From: Robinsoniella peoriensis
GTDB taxonomy: Bacteria; Bacillota; Clostridia; Lachnospirales; Lachnospiraceae
DNA length: 64,000 bases
Reading direction: 5' to 3' (one strand)
Assembly (NCBI RefSeq): GCF_042680125.1
Contig: NZ_JBHTNY010000038.1
The translations under genes and the position numbers were made by a program. Below the pieces are notes generated by a model that searched no databases, had not been told where the DNA came from, and saw nothing but the letters and a program-made list of their open reading frames with translations. Positions 42,745 to 51,470 of this stretch are shown here, piece after piece. Position 1 is the first letter of the stretch, and the number at the start of each line of letters is the position of its first letter.

Positions 42745-43686
42745 TTACCTTATTTGTTTTGTAAGTTCCAATGCTAATTTTATTCCCGGAACGGCTTGCT
42801 CCAAATCGGTGATGCCCGGTTTGCTGTCCAGAATCCGCTCCAAGCAGTAGGTGAGAGAGTCATAGTAATGGTTCGTCTCAGGCAACGGCAGTACGGTGCG
42901 CTTTTCATTGTCATAAATTACCAACTCGGCGGCGTTGCCCGTCTTGCTCCATGAGGTTTCCGTGTAGACCACCGCTGCGCGCTCGAAGGTTGCCTCGATG
43001 CGCTCCTGTACACCATAGGAAATTGGCATCAGTGTGGAGGTGGTCATCTGCACCGGAACACCGTCTTCAGCATTCAACAGTAAATCGATGCATGCGGCTT
43101 TCTTTTCCACTTCGATGGTGGTCATGCTCTTGAGTGACAGCTCGCCCATGCACCAGTTCAGCCAGTTAAATTCGCAGGAACAGGATTCCAACGGGAGGAT
43201 GTCCAATCCAAGGGGATGCTCACCCCATACCGGTGCATTGCGATTTACAGTTTGTAAAGACAGCAGTTTTCCGTACTTGTCAGAGCTGATTTTTTCTTGC
43301 AATAAACCATGTACTGGATTGAATCGGGAGAACAGGTTCACCAGAACACGCTTGCCTGTCTTTTTAGAAACAGCAGCTACACGCTCTATCTCCTCTAAGG
43401 TTGGACAAACAGGCACTTCACAGATGACATCCTTGCCCTGCTCCATCCCACGGATTGCTACCTCTGCATGAAGCCGCTGGGGTAGGGCGATGGTGATTAC
43501 ATCCACTGTGGGGTCACACAAAATATCATCCATGTTGGTGGTGCCCCACAGCCCCATTTGTGCGGATAATTCATCTACTTTTTGCTGTGTTCGACTGAAA
43601 AACACCACTTTATCCACTAGCGGATGTTTTGCAAAGGTCTGCAAATGTACAATGCCAAAGCCAGTTCCCAATACGCCTATTTTCAT
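42745..43686 (-). CDS. Gfo/Idh/MocA-family NAD(P)-dependent oxidoreductase
   Basis: A 313-aa oxidoreductase. The Rossmann fold starts at residue 1 with KIGVLGTGFGIVHL. The EVP motif at about residue 93, in place of the usual EKP, is unusual: the Lys of the catalytic EKP is replaced by Val. The C-terminal half is the alpha/beta substrate domain. Enzymes of this family oxidise or reduce sugars and inositols; the substrate is unknown here. The start at 43686 has GGGAGGGG upstream; a longer frame from 43800 would overlap the next gene. It lies 14 bases downstream of the flavin-type oxidase gene on the same strand. Confidence 0.9.
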   Translation of the reverse strand: MKIGVLGTGFGIVHLQTFAKHPLVDKVVFFSRTQQKVDELSAQMGLWGTTNMDDILCDPTVDVITIALPQRLHAEVAIRGMEQGKDVICEVPVCPTLEEIERVAAVSKKTGKRVLVNLFSRFNPVHGLLQEKISSDKYGKLLSLQTVNRNAPVWGEHPLGLDILPLESCSCEFNWLNWCMGELSLKSMTTIEVEKKAACIDLLLNAEDGVPVQMTTSTLMPISYGVQERIEATFERAAVVYTETSWSKTGNAAELVIYDNEKRTVLPLPETNHYYDSLTYCLERILDSKPGITDLEQAVPGIKLALELTKQIR

Positions 43687-43700
43687 ATGCTTACCCCTCC

Positions 43701-44153
43701 CTAAACCATTGCTCGAATACTTTGCGGCACAAATCGCAGCAAAACATAATCGGGTGAGCCGGAACCCTGTGGATGGTACTGAGTCATCCAGTCCTCCCAC
43801 TTTTCGGTTTTCAGCTGTTCATCCGTCACCACCTCGGTGGTACAGTCCAGTATCACATAGCCCATTCCGTTGGTAATAGCGATTTCCGCTTTGTCACAGG
43901 CAAGTAGATTTTTTACCTTTTGGCTCTGGCGGTTCACCTGCATATACAATGATTGCAGACTGGGCAACGGCAAAAGACTGATGACGGTTAGGTGGGTTTT
44001 GCCCTCTTGCACTGTTCCGAGGGTGACACAGTGACATTCCGGCATACTGCCTATTGCTTCAAAGTTGGGTACACCCAGCCTCAGGTATTGCTCCACCTCT
44101 GCTCTTGCCTCCTGTGGCAGTTCCGGTACACTTCCCATATAGTAAATGCTCAT
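43701..44153 (-). CDS. Pyridoxamine 5'-phosphate oxidase-like (split-barrel flavin) protein
   Basis: A 150-aa protein of the PNPOx-like split-barrel superfamily: CHCVTLGTVQEGKTHLTVISL, MQVNRQSQKVKNLLACDKAEIAI, YVILDCTTEVV. Members bind FMN or F420 and reduce small molecules; the short size fits general stress protein 26-like members. It is the first gene of the minus-strand pair with the oxidoreductase and is divergent from the WYL regulator, so that regulator is the likely controller. Start at 44153 with AGGAGGAAAAC upstream. Confidence 0.85.
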   Translation of the reverse strand: MSIYYMGSVPELPQEARAEVEQYLRLGVPNFEAIGSMPECHCVTLGTVQEGKTHLTVISLLPLPSLQSLYMQVNRQSQKVKNLLACDKAEIAITNGMGYVILDCTTEVVTDEQLKTEKWEDWMTQYHPQGSGSPDYVLLRFVPQSIRAMV

Positions 44154-44202
44154 TATGTTTTCCTCCTATTTTTTAAGATATTATCAGTATACCGGATAAA
44201 CC

Positions 44203-44220
44203 ATGACAGCTATATGTCAT
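44203..44220. promoter_or_regulatory. Inverted repeat in the divergent regulator promoter
   Basis: ATGACA and TGTCAT lie 6 bases apart in the 111-bp gap between the divergent genes. A TATAAT at 44231-44236 would serve the regulator gene. It is a plausible operator for the WYL protein, though short. Confidence 0.45.
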
Positions 44221-44264
44221 CGTTTTGTGATATAATAAAATTAATTTGGAGGTGCATGAAGCAG

Positions 44265-45203
44265 ATGAAAATTGACAGACTGATTTCTGTAATTATGATT
44301 TTATTGGAGCGCCAGCGGGTAAGCATCCCGGAGCTGGCAGAAATTTGCGAGGTGTCACCGCGCACCATCAGCCGTGACCTGGAAAGCATCAATCAGGCGG
44401 GTATCCCCATCGTATCCTACCCCGGATTGCACGGTGGTGTTGGAATTATGGAGAACTATAAATTGGAAAAGCGGCTGTTCTCCACTGCCGATGTGACCAC
44501 GCTGCTTATGGGGCTGGGCTGTATACGATCCTCCCTGTCTGGGAAGGAGGTGGTGAACGCACTGGCTAAGGTAAAGGGACTGATTCCGGAGGAACAACGG
44601 CGGGAGATTGAGCTGCGGGCAGGACGGCTGACCATTGACATGACGCCGTGGGTGGCGAACTCCAGCTGTACTGAAACAATAGAAACCATTGAGCAGGCAT
44701 TGGAGCAAAGCTGCCTGTTGCAGTTTGCGTATACTGACCGGCAGGGCAAAAAAAGCAGCCGAACAGTAGAACCTTACCGACTGCTGCTCAAAGGAATGCG
44801 CTGGTATCTGGATGGATACTCCCTGGAGCGTCAGGACTTTCGCTTATTTAAGCTCACAAGGATGCACGATATTATCTTATCTGGTGTGGGGTTTGTACCC
44901 CGGGATTACCACCCAGAAGTCCAAGTTCAGCCGGACTTTCAAGATAAAAATATCGTCACAGTGACAGTTAGTGTAAGAGGGGATGCTGTGGAGAGGCTGG
45001 AGGAATTGTTTGGTACAGATATTTTTACCGCAGAGGATGGTGTGTGGCATACTGCGCAAATTTCACTTACAAATGATGCGAGGGGGTATCGTTTCCTGCT
45101 TGGCTTTGGAGCAGATTGTGTGTGCGTTGCACCGGAGGACGTCCGCAAGAATATTACCAATTATTTGAAAGAGATAGGCGAGATGTACATGTCAAATATG
45201 TGA
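44265..45203 (+). CDS. DeoR/YafY-type transcription regulator with WYL domain
   Basis: A 312-aa one-component regulator. An HTH_11 domain fills the first 60 residues (RLISVIMILLERQRVSIPELAEICEVSPRTISRDLESI). The WYL domain (about 140-225; PYRLLLKGMRWYLDGY is its core) and a WCX-type C-terminal domain follow. WYL domains sense nucleic acid or nucleotide ligands. ATG 44265 gives the family's usual first residues MKIDRL; ATG 44256 is also possible. Divergent from the oxidase/oxidoreductase pair. Confidence 0.88.
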   Translation: MKIDRLISVIMILLERQRVSIPELAEICEVSPRTISRDLESINQAGIPIVSYPGLHGGVGIMENYKLEKRLFSTADVTTLLMGLGCIRSSLSGKEVVNALAKVKGLIPEEQRREIELRAGRLTIDMTPWVANSSCTETIETIEQALEQSCLLQFAYTDRQGKKSSRTVEPYRLLLKGMRWYLDGYSLERQDFRLFKLTRMHDIILSGVGFVPRDYHPEVQVQPDFQDKNIVTVTVSVRGDAVERLEELFGTDIFTAEDGVWHTAQISLTNDARGYRFLLGFGADCVCVAPEDVRKNITNYLKEIGEMYMSNM

Positions 45204-45258
45204 TTATTGTAATCGCTGCATTCTGGTTAAAAGTTAATCAAATAGGAGTGGATGAAAA

Positions 45259-45689
45259 ATGAAGATGCCTGAGAAGATAGAATCTGCCATGTTTGCTCCC
45301 TGTGGTATGAACTGCCTGGTCTGTTATAAGCACTGTTATCATAAAAAGCCATGTGCGGGATGCTTGAAAAGCGACCAGGGAAAACCGGAGCATTGCAGGA
45401 AGTGTGGTATAAAAGATTGTGTGACGGAGCGGCAGATTACATATTGTTTTGAATGTTCCGAATATCCCTGTAAGCAGACTAACCGGCTGGAAAAAGTTAT
45501 AACACCCGTTACCATGCCAGCCTGATGGAAAACAGCCGGATGGTGAAGGAACGGGGGCTGGAGGCATTTTTAGAACAGCAAAAAGAGAAGTATACCTGTC
45601 TGGAATTTGGAGGAATTATTTCTATCCATGATGCAGAGTGCAGTGAGTGCCAGTATAAAATACGAAAAGACTACGGTATTGTGCATTAG
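45259..45689 (+). pseudogene. DUF3795 cysteine-rich protein, frameshifted
   Basis: Frame 1 runs from ATG 45259 (CGMNCLVCYKHCYHKKPCAGC, many cysteines) to a stop at 45525. The family sequence continues in another frame from about 45492 (RYHASLMENSRMVKERG ... CSECQYKIRKDYG) and ends at 45689. The shift is at a five-A run, as if one A were missing. Intact members are about 140 aa and bind metals; the function is unknown. It may be a real pseudogene or a base-calling error. Confidence 0.75.
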
Positions 45690-45738
45690 ATGAAGCGCAC
45701 TTCGCCGCAGTCTTTATTTTACTTATTAAGTCTATCCA

Positions 45739-47067
45739 TTACACTACCATCTTCACCGACACCATAAACAAACCATCTTTTTGCTCACACCGCAGCTCGC
45801 CGCCGTATTTTTCTGCGACCGCCGTCACCGAGGACAGTCCGATGCCCTTTTGCTTTCCATCTCGTTTGCGGCTGAGGTACTCGCCATTTTCGACTTTAAC
45901 AATACCATCAAAGGTGTTATCCACTGCCAGCATCAGCTCTCCTGCATGGGTGGCAATCCGCAGCTTGATTTTCCGTTTTTCAGTGGTCAGTGTCTTGCAG
46001 CCTTCAATGGCGTTTTCAAACAAGTTGCCCAGCATGACGCAGAGGTCGGTGTCCTTTACACCGCTGTTCTTTGCAAGCACACAGCGCACATCAACCGTCC
46101 CAATACCCTCTTCATGAGCGAGGGCGATGTAGTGGCTAATCACACTGTTGGCGGCATAGTTTTCGCAAAGCACCATGTTCTTGTCCGTAGGAACCGATTT
46201 GCGGTACTGCTCTACAAACTCTCGCAGCTTTTCATATTCCCCCTGCTCCACCATTGTGGTGATAGCGGCAAGCTGATGACGCAGATCGTGCCTTGCTGCC
46301 CTTGTCTGCTCAATGTTTTTGGTCAAAGCCTCATATTGTGCGCCCTGTAAAGCAAGCAGCCGCTCGGCCTGCCTGCTTTTTTCCTGTGCAATGACTGCTG
46401 CTTCCATCTGTACCACCACCTTGCCCAGCAAAGTGCAGACTAATACTGACCCACCGATGATAGAAAAGCGAATTGCTAAAATCACAGGAGAAATCTCATG
46501 CCCAAAGGCTTCCATTGTGGTGATGATGGAAATGACCGAAAAGGCAAAAGGAATCGCCGTCATGTACCGCCACACCGCCATCGATTGAATCTCCATAATC
46601 GGACGCAGTGCTTTTTTAAACAAAAAATACAGCGGCGGATAAATCATCAGTGTAATTCCTGTGCGCACCAGTACATCGGTGCGGTGTGGTGCTATGTCAA
46701 ATATCTCGGCAAACCATGTGCGGTCGAGCACATAAGCGAAATCAATCACTGCCATCACAATGCCCACCATGAAAAAATCCATAAACAGCGTCTTGCCCTT
46801 GCTGTCATTACTAAAAGTGAGGGTAAGAACTACATAAGGAAGCATAAACAGCTTGCGGTGCCATGTCAGCACAGGTGAGCCAAACGGGTACAGCCCCGAC
46901 AGCCAAAGATAAGAAAGCCCCTGCATAAGCATAATAACAGTAGCATAAAGCATCAACTTCCAAAAGGGGATTTTTAAGCGATCCATCACCGGCACATGCC
47001 GCAATGGGAAAAAGGGATAGACGCTGAGCATCCCAAATAAAAATGACCAAATAGGAGATTCGTTCAT
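45739..47067 (-). CDS. AgrC-like sensor histidine kinase
   Basis: A 442-aa kinase with six or seven membrane helices in the first 210 residues, as in peptide-sensing kinases. A coiled linker (SRQAERLLALQGAQYEAL) precedes the dimerisation helix with the phospho-acceptor His in AARHDLRHQL. The GHKL ATPase domain has an N box (GNLFENAIEGC) and a G box (KGIGLSSV). It would phosphorylate the LytTR regulator encoded just upstream, whose TAG stop is followed directly by this ATG. No AgrB or AgrD-like genes are seen nearby. Confidence 0.9.
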   Translation of the reverse strand: MNESPIWSFLFGMLSVYPFFPLRHVPVMDRLKIPFWKLMLYATVIMLMQGLSYLWLSGLYPFGSPVLTWHRKLFMLPYVVLTLTFSNDSKGKTLFMDFFMVGIVMAVIDFAYVLDRTWFAEIFDIAPHRTDVLVRTGITLMIYPPLYFLFKKALRPIMEIQSMAVWRYMTAIPFAFSVISIITTMEAFGHEISPVILAIRFSIIGGSVLVCTLLGKVVVQMEAAVIAQEKSRQAERLLALQGAQYEALTKNIEQTRAARHDLRHQLAAITTMVEQGEYEKLREFVEQYRKSVPTDKNMVLCENYAANSVISHYIALAHEEGIGTVDVRCVLAKNSGVKDTDLCVMLGNLFENAIEGCKTLTTEKRKIKLRIATHAGELMLAVDNTFDGIVKVENGEYLSRKRDGKQKGIGLSSVTAVAEKYGGELRCEQKDGLFMVSVKMVV

Positions 47068-47793
47068 CTAGTCCTCCCTCATTTTCAAAAAGAAATAGTC
47101 GGAAACAGCTTTTTTGAATGCCTGTCTGCTCTGCATCGCGAGGGGCGCTTTTTCGCCGCTTTTCATCAACACATGGTCGCTTTCCACCTTTGACACAAAG
47201 TTCAGATTGACAATACAACTGCGGTGGCATTGCAAAAAATACTCCTCGGGCAAAAGCTCTCCCGCAAATTCCGCAATCAATTTTGTGGTGCGTAGAGTTT
47301 TGCCCTTGGCGTGCAAAAGGCTTCCCCTTGCTACCGATTCCACAAATTCCAAATCCTTTTGAAAGACCCGAAATTCAAGGCGGTCACAGAGGAAGGAAAC
47401 AGTCTTGAAGCTCTCGGTGTAGCTGCGCACGGCACGCTCAAAATTGAGACTGAATTCTATACGGGTGTACGGTTTTAAAAGATAACCATCCGCCATAATT
47501 TTATAGCTTTCAATAGAATGGCTCTCAGAGGTGGTGGTGAAAATGATTGTCCCAGAAAAGCCATCTGACATCATCTGCTTTGCAGCGTCCATGCCGGTCA
47601 TGCCGCCCATGTAAATATCCATAAAAACAATGTCGGGATGTACCTTGCCACACTTTACAGCGGCGAGTAGGCTCTCGGCATTTTCATATTCCTCTATCAC
47701 ATAATCAAGTCCTGCTGTTAGCGAAAAGTTATGTATATGCTCTCGCAGAGCAGTGCGTTCCTCTTTCAAATCGTCGCAGATGACTATCTGCAT
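47068..47793 (-). CDS. LytTR-family response regulator
   Basis: A 241-aa regulator. The receiver domain has D7-D8, the phospho-acceptor D59 in VFMDIYMGG and K of LLKPYTR. The LytTR DNA-binding domain covers about 135-241 (FVESVARGSLLHAKGK, EYFLQCHRSCIVNLNFV). Such regulators bind direct repeats about two helix turns apart. The ATG at 47793 has GGGAGGGG upstream; 47808 is a poorer choice. Divergent from the receiver-like/patatin pair, whose promoter carries suitable repeats. Confidence 0.92.
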   Translation of the reverse strand: MQIVICDDLKEERTALREHIHNFSLTAGLDYVIEEYENAESLLAAVKCGKVHPDIVFMDIYMGGMTGMDAAKQMMSDGFSGTIIFTTTSESHSIESYKIMADGYLLKPYTRIEFSLNFERAVRSYTESFKTVSFLCDRLEFRVFQKDLEFVESVARGSLLHAKGKTLRTTKLIAEFAGELLPEEYFLQCHRSCIVNLNFVSKVESDHVLMKSGEKAPLAMQSRQAFKKAVSDYFFLKMRED

Positions 47794-47932
47794 GAAAACC
47801 CCTCCCAACGGTGAATAAAAATACTTTAATAAACTCTATTATACATGAAAATCCTGAACACATCAAATGTGAAACCGTAATTCATCGTATTTGTCAATAT
47901 TAATTTATAGTTAATTTTAAGACTGAAAACAC

Positions 47933-47963
47933 ATTTCATGCGCTTTCAATGGATTTCACACGC
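47933..47963. promoter_or_regulatory. Direct repeat, probable LytTR operator
   Basis: ATTTCATGCGC (47933) and ATTTCACACGC (47953) stand exactly 20 bp apart, the usual step of LytTR/AgrA sites. An inverted relative GTGTGAAAT occurs at 48004. The second copy ends 5 bases before the expected -35 position. Confidence 0.65.
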
Positions 47964-47968
47964 CTTAA

Positions 47969-47997
47969 TGGTTTTGAATCTATTATTTCGTTATAAT
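47969..47997 (+). promoter_or_regulatory. Activator-dependent promoter of the receiver-like/patatin pair
   Basis: A perfect TATAAT (47992-47997) has a very poor -35 (TGGTTT, 17 bp away). Good -10, poor -35 and adjoining direct repeats are the standard picture of a promoter that needs LytTR activation. Confidence 0.6.
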
Positions 47998-48061
47998 TTG
48001 GAAGTGTGAAATTATGCACAGATAACGAACAAAGTTTATGTTCCGAAAGGAGACAACTGAT

Positions 48062-48436
48062 ATGTTAGCCATACTTTCCAATACCATTGAAAATGCCGGA
48101 AAACTTTCCGATAGCCTGCAAGACTACTGGAATGCCCGAGGGGTATACCAGAGCATCTCGCTTTTTGAAACCGAAAGAGAATTTATGGAAGCACTGGCAA
48201 CTAAACCTTATGAGAGCATTATTTTGGAGGGTATCAGCAATCCACTGGAAATTATTCCACAAATGCAGGTGCTTTGTCCCGGCTGCAAAATTGCTGTGGT
48301 TACCGACAACCGTGACCCCGCAGTCGACAGCAAAACCGCCGTTGCCTGCCATCGCTTGGGCGTGGATATGATGCTCACCCGTGCAGACCTTGAACAGCCG
48401 CTGGCAACGCTGTCAAAAAAACTGAATCTGATGTAA
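48062..48436 (+). CDS. Small receiver-like protein
   Basis: A 124-aa protein with a receiver (CheY-like) pattern of alternating strands and helices (LAILSNTIENAGKL, ESIILEGIS, KIAVVTDNRD, DMMLTRADL). The usual phospho-acceptor Asp is replaced by Glu (ILEG), so it is likely not phosphorylated. It may be a decoy or binding partner. ATG 48062 has AAAGGAG 9 nt upstream and is preferred over 48038. It is followed by the patatin gene after 45 bases. Confidence 0.6.
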   Translation: MLAILSNTIENAGKLSDSLQDYWNARGVYQSISLFETEREFMEALATKPYESIILEGISNPLEIIPQMQVLCPGCKIAVVTDNRDPAVDSKTAVACHRLGVDMMLTRADLEQPLATLSKKLNLM

Positions 48437-48481
48437 ACATACCCATTGTACTATAAATAAAACGGAGGATAAACAGACAAG

Positions 48482-49348
48482 ATGATAATTAACGCAGGAC
48501 TTATTTTAGAGGGAGGCGGAATGCGTGGCGTTTACACGGCAGGTGCTTTGGATTTTTTTATGGATGCTGATGTCTGGCTTTCCCACTGCTACGGCGTATC
48601 AGCCGGGGCGGTAAATGCAACCAACTACTTGTCAAAGCAGCGGGGACGTACCTTTCGTATTTCAGCGAACTACATAAATGATAAGCGTTATTTCAGCGTG
48701 AATAATTTGCTTACTACTGGAGATATGTTCGGGGCGGATTTTCTTTACAACCGCATTCCAAATGAGCTTGACCCCTTTGAATATGACGCATTTGAAAAGA
48801 GCGACAGCCACATGACCGCCGTTGTTACCAATGTGGTCACTGGCAAGTCGGAATATAAACCCATTACCAATTTACGGAGGGAAATGCAGTGGCTTCGGGC
48901 ATCCTGCTCCTTGCCGCTGCTTTCAAAAATTGTGAAGCTGGATGGCGGGCATTATCTGGATGGCGGCATCAGCGACAGTATTCCGCTGGCAAAATCCATT
49001 CAGGATGGCAACCGTAAGAATATTGTGATTTTGACGCAGCATGACGGTTATCGCAAACAGCCCGAGGGCGCTACTGCGTGGCTTGGAAGTTTACTCTATA
49101 AAAAATATCCGAAGACTTTGAAAGCTGGAAAAGAACGACACCTTATGTACAACCACCAGCTTGATCTGGTGGCGGAGCAAGAGCGGTTGGGCAACGCTCT
49201 TGTGATATGTCCCAAAGCCCCAGTAAATATCGGACGAGCGGAAAAGGACATAAAAAAACTGACTGCCCTTTATGAGCAGGGCTACGCCGACGCAAAGAAT
49301 AAACAGGAACAAATTATGGACTTTTTAGGAATAAAACGACAAGCATAA
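48482..49348 (+). CDS. Patatin-like phospholipase
   Basis: A 288-aa patatin-family lipid acyl hydrolase. The oxyanion loop is EGGGMRGVYTAG (10-21), the nucleophile Ser40 is in GVSAG, and the catalytic Asp160 is in YLDGG. It hydrolyses acyl esters of phospholipids or glycolipids, likely in the cytoplasm as there is no signal peptide. The length is typical of YjjU/RssA-type proteins. Placed under a promoter with LytTR-type repeats, it may be a regulated membrane-lipid or defence hydrolase. Confidence 0.93.
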   Translation: MIINAGLILEGGGMRGVYTAGALDFFMDADVWLSHCYGVSAGAVNATNYLSKQRGRTFRISANYINDKRYFSVNNLLTTGDMFGADFLYNRIPNELDPFEYDAFEKSDSHMTAVVTNVVTGKSEYKPITNLRREMQWLRASCSLPLLSKIVKLDGGHYLDGGISDSIPLAKSIQDGNRKNIVILTQHDGYRKQPEGATAWLGSLLYKKYPKTLKAGKERHLMYNHQLDLVAEQERLGNALVICPKAPVNIGRAEKDIKKLTALYEQGYADAKNKQEQIMDFLGIKRQA

Positions 49349-49349
49349 G

Positions 49350-51470
49350 ATGAAACGAAAATCACGCAAACTGCTCTAACTGCTGATGGCGGCAGTCCTG
49401 CTTCTGAACATGGGGGTAAGCTCTGTATTCGCAGAGGACATAATAACAGACCCCCATGAGCACAATGAAGATTGTGGCTATACCGATGGAGAAAATTGCA
49501 ACTTCATGACTGTAATCGGTGAAGAGGACAGTGAAAAAGACGGCCAAGTGTCGGAAAGTAAACCCGCTGACGATGAGCAGCAAAACCCGGGTTCTTCAGA
49601 AGAAGCCTCTTTAAGCTCGGCAAGCGAAAGTGCAAAAGTAAGCGATCCTGCGGCAGAAAAGAAGGCGGAACAATCTTATTCCAATAAAAGTACGCCGTCT
49701 GTTAAGGAACCTCTCACCATCACAGCACCCGACCTGCCGGATAGAAAGCTAATGGATCCGGTGCCTGAGATCACGTTCGATGATCTTATCTTTGAGGGAC
49801 TAAAGGATGGGGATGACGGTCCAGATCTACTGAGAAAGGCAAACGCAAGCATTTTCGGGCTTCCAACCGACTCATATAGAGTTATGGTTGGAAGCTACGG
49901 AATTAGCCCTGACGCCTACAACATTCCGGGTTATGACGTAACTCTTGTTCAAGGTCACTATTACGTCGGCGATAAAACCTTTGATAATCACCCATTTTCG
50001 GTTTCACCGGAGGCACCTTATACAGATAAGAATGGCGCTCTCTGGTTTAACGGTCCCAATTACGCTGGCTGCAACTGATTCAGTGTTCTCCTTTATAGCA
50101 ATAGGCGATGGTTCTGGCAACGTAACTTGGGGTAGTACGGGTACTTTAACGCAATCCGTATCAAGTTCTGGTTCCAGACAAAATATTTACATGGCTATAG
50201 ACGGTAACCAAACCTGTTACACACAATACAAAAATTTCGATTACCGAACCGACACCAGCCCACCACACCTTACTCCTACTAATTTAACTGGAGTAGATAG
50301 AACCGATACCTCCATGACAGCCGAAGCGCTCTGTTCAGACCAGGGTTCCGGTATCAAAACAATTCATTTTCTGTGCCTACCGCAAGATGATGCTGTCCCA
50401 ACATCGGAAGCTGTTCTTGCTGGCAACAATGTAGGAGTAAAAGATTCCAGCGGTTATTTCAATTTCAAATTTGAAAATCTGCGCGCTAATCGCAATTATA
50501 GAGTCTATGCAGTGTTAGAAGACAACGTAGGTAATCGTACAGAGGTCATTACGTCTGACAAACTGTACAATACACGACCCAGTGCGCTTGCAGGCGAGGT
50601 TACTATTGATAATATGTCTCCCGTGGTTGGCGAGATAATTACTGCAACCCTAAATACAGACAACGATGACCTGGGTGAAATTAGCTATCAATGGTTTTGG
50701 CGTACCTCTGACGACGTTGAGACGCTTCTCGTGACCAACAACAAGGCCAGCTTCACCGTTAGCCAAGCTTGTGTAGGTAAGAAGCTTTTCTGTCGAGTAA
50801 ACACAAGAAATACGACAACATATTTGTACAGTGAAAAAACCACTGCGGTTCCCAAAATGCAGCAGATCCCTTTGGCTTTTGCTTCTTATAGCACAGACAT
50901 ACAATATGGGACTACAAACCGCTCCGTAACCGCTTCAAGAGGTTCAGGCGGCGGCGCAATGAGCTACAGCTCCAGCTCCAGCAATCCTGCAGTTGCAACG
51001 ATTGACAGTGCCGGCAAGGTCAAGACTGTGGGCGTGGGAACCTTTACAGTCACCGCAACAAAAGCCGGCGACAACTCCTATGAAGAAACTTCTATAACCT
51101 CAGATGCCATCACCATAACTCCAATGAGAATAAATATAACAGGTCTCACCGGAATAGACCGCCAATATGACGGTACCTTTGTGGTAGAGCTTTCAGGTGG
51201 AACACTGTGGGGGGTGCTCCCCGGTGACGATGTAACCCCGAAATTTCCTGCAGAGGGAACGGTGGAATATAAAATGGGAACCGGCATGTTTATTAGAAAC
51301 ATAAAAGTTCCGTTAAAAGGTGCAAAGGCAGATTGTTACACTGTAACATCCCCTTGGGGACCTACGGTGAACATCAGAGCAAGGAGTGTAACTGTAGAGG
51401 GCATTACTGTAGAAGATAAGACTTTCGACGAAACCACATCTGCACATTCTTTTATCTATTCAAGCGGTCA
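49350..51470 (+). pseudogene. Secreted Big_2/YDG-repeat surface protein, triply broken
   Basis: Three lesions are visible. (1) A TAA stop (49377-49379) interrupts the signal peptide: MKRKSRKLL, stop, then LLMAAVLLLNMGVSSVFA in the same frame. (2) A frameshift near 50055-50060, in a CCC run, moves the reading frame from one ending at 50078 to one ending at 51555. (3) The C-terminus is cut at about 51460 by an IS4-family insertion. The protein had an N-terminal Ser/Glu-rich part, a fibronectin-like part, a Big_2 domain (SNPAVATIDSAGKVKTVGVGTF) and YDG-type modules (RQYDGTFVV). It was a cell-wall adhesin-like protein. Confidence 0.8.

Noticed and set aside
45491..45500. Programmed -1 frameshift in the DUF3795 gene
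   Set aside because: The reading frame over the A run is GAA-AAA-GTT, which does not give a proper slippery heptamer; an indel is simpler.
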